Translations under genes and position numbers: made by a program
Source of the DNA: Deltaproteobacteria bacterium
GTDB lineage: Bacteria > UBA10199 > SPLOWO2-01-44-7
Assembly (NCBI GenBank): GCA_016203765.1
Contig: JACQMB010000037.1
Location: 1-14,001, forward strand
Reading direction: 5' to 3'
Length of the DNA stretch: 14,001 nt
Shown: piece by piece, positions 1-7,291 of the stretch
Layout: every line of letters begins with the position of its first letter
How positions within the stretch are numbered: position 1 is the first letter of the stretch
The notes under the pieces: generated by a model
Databases searched by the model: none
Told to the model about the DNA's origin: nothing
Seen by the model: the letters and a program-made list of their open reading frames with translations, nothing else

Positions 1-231
1 CTGAATGAGATCGAGGACATTATAGTAGGCCTTCCGGTATTCCATGGCGATCTTGACCACCATGCGGAGATGGGCGCAAACCAGCTTGCGGGCCGCCTCC
101 ACATCCCCCGTCTTGCGATAGGCCACGGCCAAACTCTTTTCCTCCTCGGCCGAAAGAAAGGGGTATGTTGCGGTCTCCCTCAAGTACCTCGTTAAGGGAT
201 CGACAACGGATAAGGCGCGCCTAGAGCTCAT
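1..231 (-). CDS. rpoH: RpoH-type (sigma-32-like) RNA polymerase sigma factor, N-terminal 77 residues only
   Basis: The frame reads from an ATG at 231 to the window edge without a stop, so only the N-terminus is present. The protein begins MSSRRALSVVDPLTRYLRE and continues with FLSAEEEKSLAVAYRKTGD, then HLRMVVKIAMEYR and LDLIQ. This is the layout of sigma-70 region 1.2 followed by the start of region 2 in heat-shock sigma factors: short N-terminus, L[ST].EEE..LA..Y..TGD, HLR.VVKIA..Y, and DLIQ just before the usual EGN. The family directs RNA polymerase to heat-shock promoters. The ATG lies inside the last codons of the DUF255 gene (11-nt overlap) and has no convincing Shine-Dalgarno sequence, so translational coupling is likely. 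Another group 3/4 sigma-70 member cannot be excluded without regions 2.4 and 4. Confidence 0.8.
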   Translation of the reverse strand, partial: MSSRRALSVVDPLTRYLRETATYPFLSAEEEKSLAVAYRKTGDVEAARKLVCAHLRMVVKIAMEYRKAYYNVLDLIQ

Positions 232-2212
232 AAGGAAGGTGGTCTTTAATCAACTCCCGGGCTTTTGGCAAGTCGCTGGTGGGAAGTTTGCAGACGTTGT
301 TTTCACAGACGTAGATGGTCGTTTTTTCGTTCAAGAGCTGTTTTCCCCGAAGGACCGGCAGGATTTTTTCGTCGCCGAATTCGGAAGGAGGACCGAAGGC
401 GATCATTTTATTGGGGATAAATTCTTCAAAAAGATATTTTTGCATGGCTTGATAATCGGGGTCTGTTGGACGGCCCACCACGGCGATCTCCTTGGAACGG
501 TCCGAATAAAAATCAATGGCGATCAATCCCTGCGCGAATCCGGCCGGATAACTCTCCCCTCCCCCCGCGATGATTTTTAAAAGCCTTTCGGCCCTTCGCA
601 AAATATCCTGCTCAAAAGTCAGGGCGTGGAGGCGCACTAAATTGAGCGCGGCGACGGCGTTGCCCGAAGGCGTCGCGCCGTCATGCAATTCCTTCTTTTT
701 GACCAACAGGGCGGGATCATTCGGGTCGCCCATAAAATAACCGCCGTTTTCTTCATCCCAGAAAATTTCGTCCTGTTTAGTCTGTAATTTTAAAGCCCAA
801 TGGACCCAGTCGGCGTTGCCATCGGCCTCATAAAGAGAAAGCAGGCCGTGGATCAAAAAAGCGTAATCCTCCAGAGTCCCGTCAAATTTGGCCTCCCCCT
901 CCCGGAACCGGCGGAGAAGTTTTCCATTTTTGTAGAGGTTGTTTTGAATAAATCGGGCACTTGCCTGCGCCGCCTTAAGATATTTTTCATCTCCCAAAAC
1001 TTGATAGCCCTTCGCCAACGCCGCGATCATCAGGCCGTTCCAGGAGGTCAAAATTTTGTCATCCTTGGCCGGCGGTTCCGCTTGGGCACGGTTTTCTTTG
1101 TTTAAATGATAGTATTCCCCTTCTTTGCCCACCTCCCCCGCGTCTTGCGCCGAATAAAATCCCCCCTGGGGATCGGTCATCTCACCTAAAAAATAGCGAA
1201 ATATTCCCTTCACGACCTCCGCATAGTTTTTATTCTTGGTAACCTGATAGCCCTCCAGATAGGTGAACGCCAGGAGGGCGTTGTCATAGAGCATTTTTTC
1301 ATAGTGGGGCTCGTTCCAGTCGTCGTGGGTGGCGTAGCGGTGAAAACCACCCCCAATCTTGTCATAAATTTCGCCGACCGCCATGGCGTCCAGGCTTTGG
1401 GTGACCATTCCCAGCGCCTCCCTGTTGCCGGTGCGGTGATGGATGCGCAACAGCAAAGCAAGATTCATGCTGTGGGGAAATTTGGGGGCCTGGCCGAAAC
1501 CGCCGTGGGTCTTGTCAAAACTCTGTTGGAATTGGGCAAAGGCCTTCTTGAGGAGGCCGATCGAAATTTCTGCCGCCGCCCCACCCGTTTTTTCCCTTAA
1601 AAAATCGGTAATTTTCGCGCCCGACGCCAAAATCTTTTGCGGCTCTTTCTGCCAGGTTTGTTGAATGTTATTCAAAATCTGGATGAACTGGGCCTGCCAG
1701 AAGAAAGACCCGCCAAAAAAGGGTTTTAGGTCAGGGGTTAAAAACACGCTCATGGGCCAGCCGCCCTGGCCGGTCATCCCGACAACGGCATCCATGTAAA
1801 TCTGATCGATGTCGGGATGCTCTTCCCGGTCAACTTTGATGCTGATAAAGTGTTGGTTTAAAACATCGGCCACTTCCTGTTTTTCAAACGAGTCTTTTTC
1901 CATCATATGGCACCAGTAGCAGGTCGAATAACCGATCGACAAAAAGATGATTTTGTTTTCCTCGCGGGCGGCCTGAAAGGCCTCCTCGCCCCACGGGAAC
2001 CAGTGGACCGGATTGTCTTTGTGTTGCAACAGGTAAGGGCTTTTGGTTTCGCCCAGGCGATTATATTTTTTCACGCTCGTTTCCCCCTGATTCGGTTTAA
2101 AATCAACCGCATCCCATTGGAATTGCCGCCCATCCCCGTACCACCACCATAGGCCCAAGGCAAGGCCAACCACGAGCAAAAAACATGCAAAAATGAGGGA
2201 TCTTTTTTTCAC
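221..2212 (-). CDS. DUF255 / YyaL-like thioredoxin-domain protein with N-terminal membrane anchor
   Basis: The 663-residue protein has a basic N-terminus and a hydrophobic segment (about 5-25), consistent with a signal anchor or uncleaved signal peptide. Residues 50-170 match the DsbH-like thioredoxin domain: NRLGETKSPYLLQHKDNPV, HWFPWGEEAF, a redox CxxC in STCYWCHMM (Cys98, Cys101), VDREEHPDID and GGWPMSVFLTPD. The rest is the alpha/alpha six-hairpin-like region (GGGFHRYATHDDWNEPHYEK, LTSWNGLMIAALA). Family members are 600-700 aa and their exact reaction is not settled; a redox or N-acyl-sugar-related role is only inferred. The stretch between GEYYHLN and DDKILTSWNG seems about 50 residues shorter than in typical relatives. 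The start is GTG at 2212 with no clear ribosome binding site. The 3' end overlaps the sigma factor start. A truncated relative of its 5' end lies at 3787-4026. Confidence 0.88.
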   Translation of the reverse strand: MKKRSLIFACFLLVVGLALGLWWWYGDGRQFQWDAVDFKPNQGETSVKKYNRLGETKSPYLLQHKDNPVHWFPWGEEAFQAAREENKIIFLSIGYSTCYWCHMMEKDSFEKQEVADVLNQHFISIKVDREEHPDIDQIYMDAVVGMTGQGGWPMSVFLTPDLKPFFGGSFFWQAQFIQILNNIQQTWQKEPQKILASGAKITDFLREKTGGAAAEISIGLLKKAFAQFQQSFDKTHGGFGQAPKFPHSMNLALLLRIHHRTGNREALGMVTQSLDAMAVGEIYDKIGGGFHRYATHDDWNEPHYEKMLYDNALLAFTYLEGYQVTKNKNYAEVVKGIFRYFLGEMTDPQGGFYSAQDAGEVGKEGEYYHLNKENRAQAEPPAKDDKILTSWNGLMIAALAKGYQVLGDEKYLKAAQASARFIQNNLYKNGKLLRRFREGEAKFDGTLEDYAFLIHGLLSLYEADGNADWVHWALKLQTKQDEIFWDEENGGYFMGDPNDPALLVKKKELHDGATPSGNAVAALNLVRLHALTFEQDILRRAERLLKIIAGGGESYPAGFAQGLIAIDFYSDRSKEIAVVGRPTDPDYQAMQKYLFEEFIPNKMIAFGPPSEFGDEKILPVLRGKQLLNEKTTIYVCENNVCKLPTSDLPKARELIKDHLPYEL
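1981..2079 (-). repeat. Direct repeat copy A: conserved 5' part of the DUF255 gene
   Basis: These 99 bases match 3795-3893 in the same orientation at about 93 of 99 positions. One run of 46 bases is identical, preceded by a run of about 22 identical bases. The segment encodes roughly residues 45-78 of the intact DUF255 protein. Similarity falls off sharply on the upstream (N-terminal) side, where the membrane segments differ. Confidence 0.9.
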
Positions 2213-2331
2213 GTCGGCAGATTAAACTATTCGGGTCAATTATTCAAACGGAAACTCTTTAGAAAGTCGCCTGCATTGATTTCAATGAATGAATGAGTGA
2301 GCAACGGACCAACTGGGACAATTTTTATCCG

Positions 2332-3174
2332 CTACGATCTGACAAGTCCTTGTTGTTCGGCCACGACCAGGAGCCTTGCCGTTCGTGCTTCACGAAGAAG
2401 CCGCGCGGCTAGGGGGTGAAATTTTTCGGCGTCTTCGCGGTGGAAGCCTTCGATTTGCATGCCAAACGAAAAACCCAAGTTGACAAGATACACTTCGATT
2501 GTTTCGATGTCTTTCGGTGACATGTCAAGACACCCCAAAAGAAGACCGTTTTTGGACCTCCCCTTAACCAACTCTCCGAGGTAAACAATGTTCGCCTTTT
2601 TGAGGTATCCTTTTGTATCCTTAGAAATCTCCAAATCCTCTACACGGGCATAAAGATAAACCAGTTCGGGATACTGACGGGATTTTCCAACAATTCTTAA
2701 ACCGCGCAAGCTTATAGTTTCACGAACCTGTTGATCGAGTTCCAGTAAATGCACATCCAACGAATCCGCAGTCCCGGGACCTGCAATCTTTTCCCTCAAG
2801 GCCGCCGCCGCAAACCTTAAACCCCCTCCGCCAAAGGTGCGGCCCCGTTGGACGGCGCGGGCATAAAGTTTTCCAGGAAAAGATTTTTGCAGATGCTCGG
2901 CAACTGATATGGCGGCATCTCTGGTCCTATCTGCTTGGAAAGGGTTCCCCGCCACTAGTCTTTTTAATTCCAGTGCTCCTTTTGACAAGGTAGCCAACTT
3001 TTTTTGGTCCGCCCCTGCCTTGGCCAGATTATTTGTCAGGGCACCCAGCGCTTCCTCAAAGCCGTCGAAGTTTGTCCGATCAATGACCAGCGACTTGTCA
3101 TTGAGCCCCTCAAAGAAAACACTCTGCACGCCCAAAACCCCGCTCCAAAATACAAGACCGGCTTGATGCATCAT
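2332..3174 (-). CDS. Unknown protein with C-terminal RNA polymerase alpha-CTD-like (helix-hairpin-helix) domain
   Basis: About 280 residues from ATG 3174; a GTG at 3201 would add nine. I do not recognise the N-terminal half. Near the C-terminus, VEDLEISKDTKGYLKKANI, VYLGELV and YLVNLGFSFGMQIEGF follow the RpoA C-terminal domain pattern: V-D-DLEL, LK..nI.YIGELV, then L...GLSLGM.LE. By alignment with E. coli alpha, the UP-element-contacting Arg265 and Asn268 would be Asp and Gly here. A weaker similar stretch precedes it (QVRETISLRGLRIVG), possibly a second degenerate copy. No RpoA N-terminal dimerisation domain is present, so this is not RpoA. The ATG at 3174 is preferred because AGAGAG lies just upstream. 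The gene is divergent from the RHH/RelE pair and lies upstream of DUF255, inside accessory DNA. It could be a regulator or decoy of transcription, or simply use the HhH fold for another purpose. Confidence 0.7.
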   Translation of the reverse strand: MMHQAGLVFWSGVLGVQSVFFEGLNDKSLVIDRTNFDGFEEALGALTNNLAKAGADQKKLATLSKGALELKRLVAGNPFQADRTRDAAISVAEHLQKSFPGKLYARAVQRGRTFGGGGLRFAAAALREKIAGPGTADSLDVHLLELDQQVRETISLRGLRIVGKSRQYPELVYLYARVEDLEISKDTKGYLKKANIVYLGELVKGRSKNGLLLGCLDMSPKDIETIEVYLVNLGFSFGMQIEGFHREDAEKFHPLAARLLREARTARLLVVAEQQGLVRS

Positions 3175-3237
3175 CAGCTCTCTTTGGCAGAAAAATTCCA
3201 CCTTTTCAATAAAAATAATTTAGAATAAATAAACTTC

Positions 3238-3266
3238 TTGACAATTCTATATGAATAAATTAGCAT
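3238..3266 (+). promoter_or_regulatory. Promoter of the RHH/RelE pair, predicted leaderless; overlaps a divergent promoter
   Basis: TTGACA (3238-3243), a 17-base spacer and TAGCAT (3261-3266) put transcription start near 3273, directly before ATG 3274. No Shine-Dalgarno sequence is seen before 3265 or 3274. On the other strand, TTGTCA (3244-3239) with a 16-17-base spacer to an A/T-rich -10-like TAAATT could serve the alpha-CTD-like gene. The -35 hexamers overlap, so the two directions may compete. Prediction only. Confidence 0.5.
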
Positions 3267-3516
3267 GTTAGTCATGCCCAAGACGATTACCTTGCGACTG
3301 GAAGATGAGGTCTATGAGGCCTTGCGGGAGCATTCCGAGGCTGAAAAACGCCCTCTTTCCAATTATATCGAGATGGCCGCCCTCGAATACGCTAAAACCA
3401 AGGAATTTGTTGACGATGAAGAGATGATGGCGATTCTTTCCAACCGGGATTTGCTGGAACGGATCCGCCAGGGTTCCAAAGAGGCCAAAAAACGAAGGGG
3501 CCGTTTCGTTGAGTGA
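3265..3516 (+). CDS. Ribbon-helix-helix antitoxin (CopG/RelB-like)
   Basis: This 83-residue protein (80 if translation begins at the second ATG, 3274) begins with a ribbon-helix-helix pattern: KTITLRLEDEVYEALREHS, then KRPLSNYIEMAALEY. The strand residues TITLRL would contact DNA as a dimer, as in CopG/MetJ/Arc folds. The charged C-terminal tail (NRDLLERIRQGSKEAKKRRG) is the usual toxin-binding segment. Its stop overlaps the start of a RelE-like toxin, the standard type II toxin-antitoxin arrangement, in which the antitoxin, alone or with toxin, represses its own promoter. The start at 3274 fits the predicted transcription start better and gives MPKTITLRLED. The pair points against the surrounding minus-strand genes, consistent with imported cargo. 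Confidence 0.82.
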   Translation: MLVMPKTITLRLEDEVYEALREHSEAEKRPLSNYIEMAALEYAKTKEFVDDEEMMAILSNRDLLERIRQGSKEAKKRRGRFVE

Positions 3517-3790
3517 TTACCGAATTTTTGAAACCAGCCAATTTCAAAAAGATCTGGAAAGATTGGCCCCTCACCGCCTGGGACAAATCAAGGCCAAGTT
3601 GTCAAAATATTGCTATCCCCAACTCAAACAAGAACCTCACTTTGGCCCAAATATCAAACGCCTGAAAGGCTATGAACCCCCCACCTGGCGCTACCGCATC
3701 GGCGATTGGCGGTTTTTCTATGAAATTGACGAGAAAAACAAGATTGTCCTGCTGTTGACAGTGGAACACCGGCGGGAAGCGTATCGCTAA
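3509..3790 (+). CDS. RelE/ParE-superfamily toxin (RelE/YafQ-like mRNA interferase)
   Basis: This 93-residue protein fits the RelE fold: an N-terminal strand and helix (YRIFETSQFQKDLERL), a central IKRLKGYEPPTWRYRIG and a C-terminal DWRFFYEIDEKNKIVLLL ending in HRREAYR. The final His-Arg-Arg..Tyr-Arg cluster and RYRIGDWR are typical of ribosome-dependent mRNA interferases of this group. The likely start is TTG at 3509, overlapping the antitoxin stop by 8 nt, with GAAGGGG about 8 bases upstream. Its stop codon lies within the 12 bases resembling the polA 3' end, so the toxin gene ends exactly at the recombination scar. ParE-type gyrase inhibition cannot be ruled out from sequence alone. Confidence 0.85.
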   Translation: MSDYRIFETSQFQKDLERLAPHRLGQIKAKLSKYCYPQLKQEPHFGPNIKRLKGYEPPTWRYRIGDWRFFYEIDEKNKIVLLLTVEHRREAYR

Positions 3791-4026
3791 TGGGCCTCCT
3801 CCCCCCAGGGAAACCAGTGCACGGGATTGTCTTTGTGTTGCAACAGATAAGGGCTTTTGGTTTCGCCCAGGCGATTATATTTTTTCACGCTCGCCACTCC
3901 TTGGTTGGGTATAAAATGAACAGCGTCCCACTTTGCCGCTCTCTCCTTCCCGTACCACCACCACCCCGCCAAGGCAAGGGCAGTAAAGGCAAGAACAACT
4001 ATCATGCCAGCGATTTTTTTAGACAC
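3787..4026 (-). pseudogene. Truncated 5' fragment of a second DUF255-family gene
   Basis: GTG at 4026 opens a 79-codon frame that copies the start of the DUF255 gene and then stops. It contains a hydrophobic anchor ending WWWYG, then SVKKYNRLGETKSPYLLQHK and DNPVHWFPWGEEA, followed by His and TAG where the intact gene continues FQAAREE. The conserved part is almost identical to the intact copy, but the membrane segment differs strongly. This is therefore a diverged allele or paralogue rather than a fresh duplication. The CxxC and all later domains are missing, so it cannot act as a thioredoxin. The start overlaps the upstream toxin stop by 8 nt, so a short membrane peptide could still be made by coupling. 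The last codons (GAGGCC CAT TAG) resemble the end of polA (GAGGCG CAT TAG). Confidence 0.85.
3795..3893 (-). repeat. Direct repeat copy B: 5' part of the truncated DUF255 gene
   Basis: Partner of 1981-2079: same orientation, about 93 of 99 bases identical, offset about 1.8 kb. Homologous recombination between the copies would delete the RHH/RelE pair and the alpha-CTD-like gene and would leave one intact DUF255 gene downstream of the Phd/RelE pair. Confidence 0.9.
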
Positions 4027-4360
4027 GAGTCAATCTTTCAAAAAGAACTTCCTCGAGATCACGGCGGCTGTCAAACAGGCCCAGCACATAGACGACTTTC
4101 TCCTGGACGATGTAAAAAAGTCGCCAAGGGGAAATAATCATTTCGCGAATATTCAATCCTTTAATCTGGGCAAATTCCGGAACCCTGCGTCCCCGGTGAG
4201 GATTTTTGTTGAGAGTGGAAGCTCGCCGACGCAGGGTCCTTAACATCTTGAGGGCTGTTTTGGGACGATCCCTGGCGATGGTTTCAACGATCCCTTCCAA
4301 ATCACCTTGAGCGGCATTGGACCAGCGAACCTTAAAGGATCCTAGCATGGCTAGCGGCAC
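4019..4360 (-). CDS. RelE/ParE-family toxin
   Basis: This protein is up to 113 residues (GTG 4360, with AAGG five bases upstream) or 109 from ATG 4348. It shows the ParE/RelE pattern: FKVRWSNAAQGDLEGIVETI, a helical hairpin ending KMLRTLRRRASTL, then NPHRGRRVPEF, IREMIISPWRLFYIV and a final strand VYVLGLFDSRRDLEEVL. The motif NP..GR.VPE with R.....P.RL.Y is common in ParE/RelE toxins paired with Phd/YefM antitoxins. It follows the Phd-like antitoxin directly; the GTG overlaps its last codons, whereas the ATG falls two bases after its stop. The cellular target (ribosome-bound mRNA or gyrase) cannot be decided here. Its stop overlaps the truncated DUF255 start. Confidence 0.85.
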   Translation of the reverse strand: MPLAMLGSFKVRWSNAAQGDLEGIVETIARDRPKTALKMLRTLRRRASTLNKNPHRGRRVPEFAQIKGLNIREMIISPWRLFYIVQEKVVYVLGLFDSRRDLEEVLFERLTRV

Positions 4361-4626
4361 TTCAGCCTTTTTTCCAGCCGGTCAAAGAGGCGGTCTTGAT
4401 CGACATGACGGCCGGCCTCGACATCCCGAATTCCCTGGGCCATCAATTTTAACAGCAGTGTGGTCTCCCGGTTTTTCTCATAGGTTTGGATATCGATAAG
4501 CACCGCCCTGGCCTCCCCGTTTTGGGTGATGATGATCGGTTTGTGCGTTTCACTGACGGTTTGGATCAGTTCCGCCGGTCCCGTTTTCATCTCCGTAATC
4601 GAGCGGATATCTTGTGAGGGTTTCAT
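4351..4626 (-). CDS. Phd/YefM-family antitoxin
   Basis: This 91-residue protein has the Phd/YefM N-terminal DNA-binding fold: DIRSITEMKTGPAELIQTV, then HKPIIITQNGEARAVLIDIQ and TYEKNRE. The C-terminal half is charged and probably binds toxin (IRDVEAGRHVDQDRLFDRLE). It lies immediately upstream of a RelE/ParE toxin, with stop and start codons overlapping or adjacent. The ATG at 4626 is preceded by only about 1-2 bases of predicted transcript. Repeated TACTAAAT elements in the promoter are the probable autoregulatory operator. It is placed in the gap after polA, downstream of the core operon and in the same orientation. Confidence 0.88.
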   Translation of the reverse strand: MKPSQDIRSITEMKTGPAELIQTVSETHKPIIITQNGEARAVLIDIQTYEKNRETTLLLKLMAQGIRDVEAGRHVDQDRLFDRLEKRLKCR

Positions 4627-4628
4627 GA

Positions 4629-4663
4629 TACTAAATATAGTACTAAATTCGGTCCGCTGTCAA
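4629..4663 (-). promoter_or_regulatory. Phd/RelE pair promoter with operator repeats, predicted near-leaderless
   Basis: On the minus strand, TTGACA (4663-4658), an 18-base spacer and TATATT (4639-4634) place transcription start about 1-2 bases before ATG 4626. The palindrome TAGTACTA (4639-4646) lies at the spacer/-10 boundary. TACTAAAT occurs twice as a direct repeat (4629-4636 and 4641-4648), consistent with binding of Phd dimers. The -35 lies within 10 bases of the polA stop codon. Confidence 0.6.
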
Positions 4664-4666
4664 GGC

Positions 4667-7276
4667 CTAATGCGCCTCGGACCAGTTTTTACCGACTCCG
4701 CAGTCGACCACCAGGGGAATTTTTAACGCGAAGGCCCCTTCCATTTTGATCTTCACAAAGGCTGCAACTTTTTCGCGGTCGGCGTCGGGAACTTCAAAGA
4801 CCAGTTCGTCGTGGACCTGGAGAATCATGCGGGTCTTTGTTGAAACGGCTGCGAGGCCGCGGTCGATATTGATCATCGCCTTCTTAATAATATCGGCTGC
4901 GGAACCTTGAAAGACGGTGTTGAAGGCCATCCGTTCGGCGTTTTGACGGACATGGACGTTGCGGCTTAGTATGTCCGGCACGAAACGGCGGCGGCCAAAA
5001 AGCGTGGTGACTTTCCCCTCGGTTCGGGCTTTTTCCAAAATTTTTTCTCTGAACGGTTTGACCTTCGGATATTTTTTGAAATAACCCTCGATATATTCGG
5101 AGGCCTCTGCCATGTCGATCTTTAAGCCTTGAGACAAACCGTAGGGGCTCTGGCCGTAGATCACCGCGAAGTTGACCGTTTTAGCGGCCCCCCGGTCACA
5201 GCCCAAGGCATCCGCCGTTAATTGATGAATGTCTTGCCCCTCCTGGAAGGCTTTCACCAGCCCCTCATCTTCGGTCAAATGGGCCAAAATTCTCAATTCA
5301 ATCTGCGAATAGTCGGCCGACAAAAGTAAAAAACCGGGCTCGGCCGTAAAGGCCTCACGAATTTTGCGTCCCTCCGGCGAGCGGATCGGAATGTTTTGTA
5401 AATTGGGATCGGAGCTGGAAAGGCGGCCGGTGGCCGCGATGGTTTGGTTAAACGAGGTATGAATCCGGCCGGTTTTGGGATGGATCAGCGCCACCAGGGC
5501 ATCGGTATAGGTTGATTTCAGTTTCCCCAGCGAGCGGTATTCCAGCACAAGATTGGGCAGAGGGTGCTTGGCCGCCAGATTTTCCAAAATATCCTGGGCG
5601 GTCGAAAATCCGGTCTTGGTTTTTTTTCCGCCGGGGAGTTTTAATTTTTCGAATAGAACCTCGCCCAATTGCCGGGGCGAATTGATGTTAAACTCCCCTC
5701 CCCCCATTTCATAAATCTTTTTTTCCAGTTTTTTGAGTTCTGTGTCAAAATCTTTGGAAAGTTTTTTGAGGATGACTCCATCGACTTTGACCCCTGCCAA
5801 TTCCATTTTTAAAAGAACCTCCATCAGGGGCATCTCAACTTCCTTAAAAAGTTTGATCAGCCCCTCTTTTTCCAGTTGAGGGAGAAAAAGCTGGGCCAAC
5901 TGCCAGGTGCAGTCGGCATCTTCGCAGGCATAATCGCGGGCCTGCTCAAGCGGAACGTCGGCAAACGCAATTTGCTTCTTCCCCTTCCCCACCACTTCTT
6001 CGTAACGGATGGTACGGTGGTCGAGATGCTGTTGCGCCAGGTCGTCGAGGTTGTGCGGTCCCTGGGGATTTAAGAGATACGAGGCGATCATGGTATCGGC
6101 CAGGATCGGCCGGACCTCCAGCCCGTGATTGTTGAGAATCGCCAGATCGAATTTGATGTTTTGGCCGACCTTGGGAATTTTGGACTCGGTCAGAAGCGAA
6201 CCTAGTATTTTTTTAATTTCCAATAAGCCGATTTGGCTGGTCGGCAGGTAGACAGCCTGACCCTTGGCCCAACTCAACGACATCCCGACAATGTCGGCCC
6301 GCATCACGTCGAGCGAGTCGGTTTCCAGATCGATAGCCAACATCGGCCGGTCGGCCAGAATTGTTCGGGCCAGAGTTTCCAAATCCCCTTTTCGGGTGAT
6401 GAGCTGATAACCCTTTTTGGAGAGGGTCTCCTTGGGAACCAGATCGGCCAAAAGCCTGGCAAACTCCAGTTCGCGAAAAAGGGTGTGGCAGGCCTCGGTA
6501 TTGAGGGGACGGTGGGCCAGTTTTTTTTCGTCGAACTCAAACGGAACGTCGTGCGCCAGCGTAGCCAGTTGTTTGGAAAGGCGGGCCTGGTCGGCGAATT
6601 TTTCGATGTTTTCCTTCAGTTTTCCTTTCAGTTTCGCCGTATTTTTTAAAACATTTTCCAAGGTGCCGTATTCCTGAATCAGCTGGGCCGCCGTCTTGGG
6701 CCCCACCCCGTGAACACCGGGGATGTTGTCGACCGCGTCACCGGCCAGCCCCATCACATCGGTGACCTGTTCGGGCGGCACGCCGAAACGGGCGGCCACG
6801 TCTTTCGGTTCGTAATGTTTTTCCTTCATCGTGTCCCACATGCGGATATTCGGACCGACCAACTGCATCAGATCTTTGTCGCCGGAGATGATCGTCACCT
6901 CAAAACCCCTGTCCCTGGCCTGGCCGGCCGCCGTGGCGATCAGGTCATCGGCCTCAAAGCCGGGTTTGGCCAGCATCGGGATATTCAGCGCCTCGACGAT
7001 TTTTGGGAAATACGCAAATTGCGGGACCAGATCGTCGGGAGGCTCCTTGCGGTTGGCCTTGTAGTCGGCAAACATCTCGTCGCGAAAGGTGGGCTCTTTG
7101 GTATCAAAAACAATCGCCCAGTAGTCGGGCTTGGCCTCTTTTTGTAATTTGAGGAGCATTTGTGTAAATCCGTAAATGGCGTTGGTGGGGAGCCCCTTGG
7201 AGGTGGATAAAGGCCGGATGGCGTAATAAGCCCGGAAGATATACCCGGAACCGTCGATCAGGTAGAGGTGTTTCAC
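4667..7276 (-). CDS. polA: DNA polymerase I (5'-3' exonuclease, 3'-5' exonuclease, polymerase)
   Basis: This 869-residue protein has all three Pol I modules. Residues 1-255 are the FEN-type 5' nuclease (LYLIDGSGYIFRAYYA, GFEADDLIAT, SGDKDLMQLV, GDAVDNIPGVHGVGPKTA). Residues about 300-470 are a proofreading domain with intact acidic residues: DLETDSLD near 313, GQNIKFDLAIL near 370, YACEDADCTW near 447. Residues 480-869 are the polymerase: motif A SADYSQIELRILAHL near 650, motif B AKTVNFAVIYGQ near 698, motif C QVHDELVFEV near 817. Motif B has Ala where NFG is usual. Pol I fills gaps, removes primers and works in excision repair. The start is GTG 7276 with AAGGAAG about 10 bases upstream, 15 bases after the hemB stop, which indicates one operon with folC and hemB. 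Confidence 0.98.
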   Translation of the reverse strand: MKHLYLIDGSGYIFRAYYAIRPLSTSKGLPTNAIYGFTQMLLKLQKEAKPDYWAIVFDTKEPTFRDEMFADYKANRKEPPDDLVPQFAYFPKIVEALNIPMLAKPGFEADDLIATAAGQARDRGFEVTIISGDKDLMQLVGPNIRMWDTMKEKHYEPKDVAARFGVPPEQVTDVMGLAGDAVDNIPGVHGVGPKTAAQLIQEYGTLENVLKNTAKLKGKLKENIEKFADQARLSKQLATLAHDVPFEFDEKKLAHRPLNTEACHTLFRELEFARLLADLVPKETLSKKGYQLITRKGDLETLARTILADRPMLAIDLETDSLDVMRADIVGMSLSWAKGQAVYLPTSQIGLLEIKKILGSLLTESKIPKVGQNIKFDLAILNNHGLEVRPILADTMIASYLLNPQGPHNLDDLAQQHLDHRTIRYEEVVGKGKKQIAFADVPLEQARDYACEDADCTWQLAQLFLPQLEKEGLIKLFKEVEMPLMEVLLKMELAGVKVDGVILKKLSKDFDTELKKLEKKIYEMGGGEFNINSPRQLGEVLFEKLKLPGGKKTKTGFSTAQDILENLAAKHPLPNLVLEYRSLGKLKSTYTDALVALIHPKTGRIHTSFNQTIAATGRLSSSDPNLQNIPIRSPEGRKIREAFTAEPGFLLLSADYSQIELRILAHLTEDEGLVKAFQEGQDIHQLTADALGCDRGAAKTVNFAVIYGQSPYGLSQGLKIDMAEASEYIEGYFKKYPKVKPFREKILEKARTEGKVTTLFGRRRFVPDILSRNVHVRQNAERMAFNTVFQGSAADIIKKAMINIDRGLAAVSTKTRMILQVHDELVFEVPDADREKVAAFVKIKMEGAFALKIPLVVDCGVGKNWSEAH

Positions 7277-7291
7277 GAGGTATCCGCTTCC

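Noticed and set aside
239..2152. Several plus-strand open frames opposite the DUF255 gene
   Set aside because: They are complement shadows of a well-supported coding frame and show no recognisable motifs.
2274..2287. Small inverted repeat CATTGA-TT-TCAATG between DUF255 and the alpha-CTD-like gene
   Set aside because: Six-base arms without a following T run or promoter context; too weak to call a terminator or operator.
2332..3201. Alpha-CTD-like gene as a true rpoA copy
   Set aside because: The N-terminal half has no RpoA dimerisation or assembly motifs, and only the C-terminal domain resembles RpoA.
2213..4666. Insertion sequence, integron or phage origin for the accessory regions
   Set aside because: No transposase, integrase, terminal inverted repeats, attC-like sites or phage genes were seen; the duplicated ends are core-gene fragments.
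6233..7147. Plus-strand open frames of 138 and 145 codons opposite polA
   Set aside because: The minus strand carries unmistakable Pol I domains throughout; these frames are antisense and have no family features.
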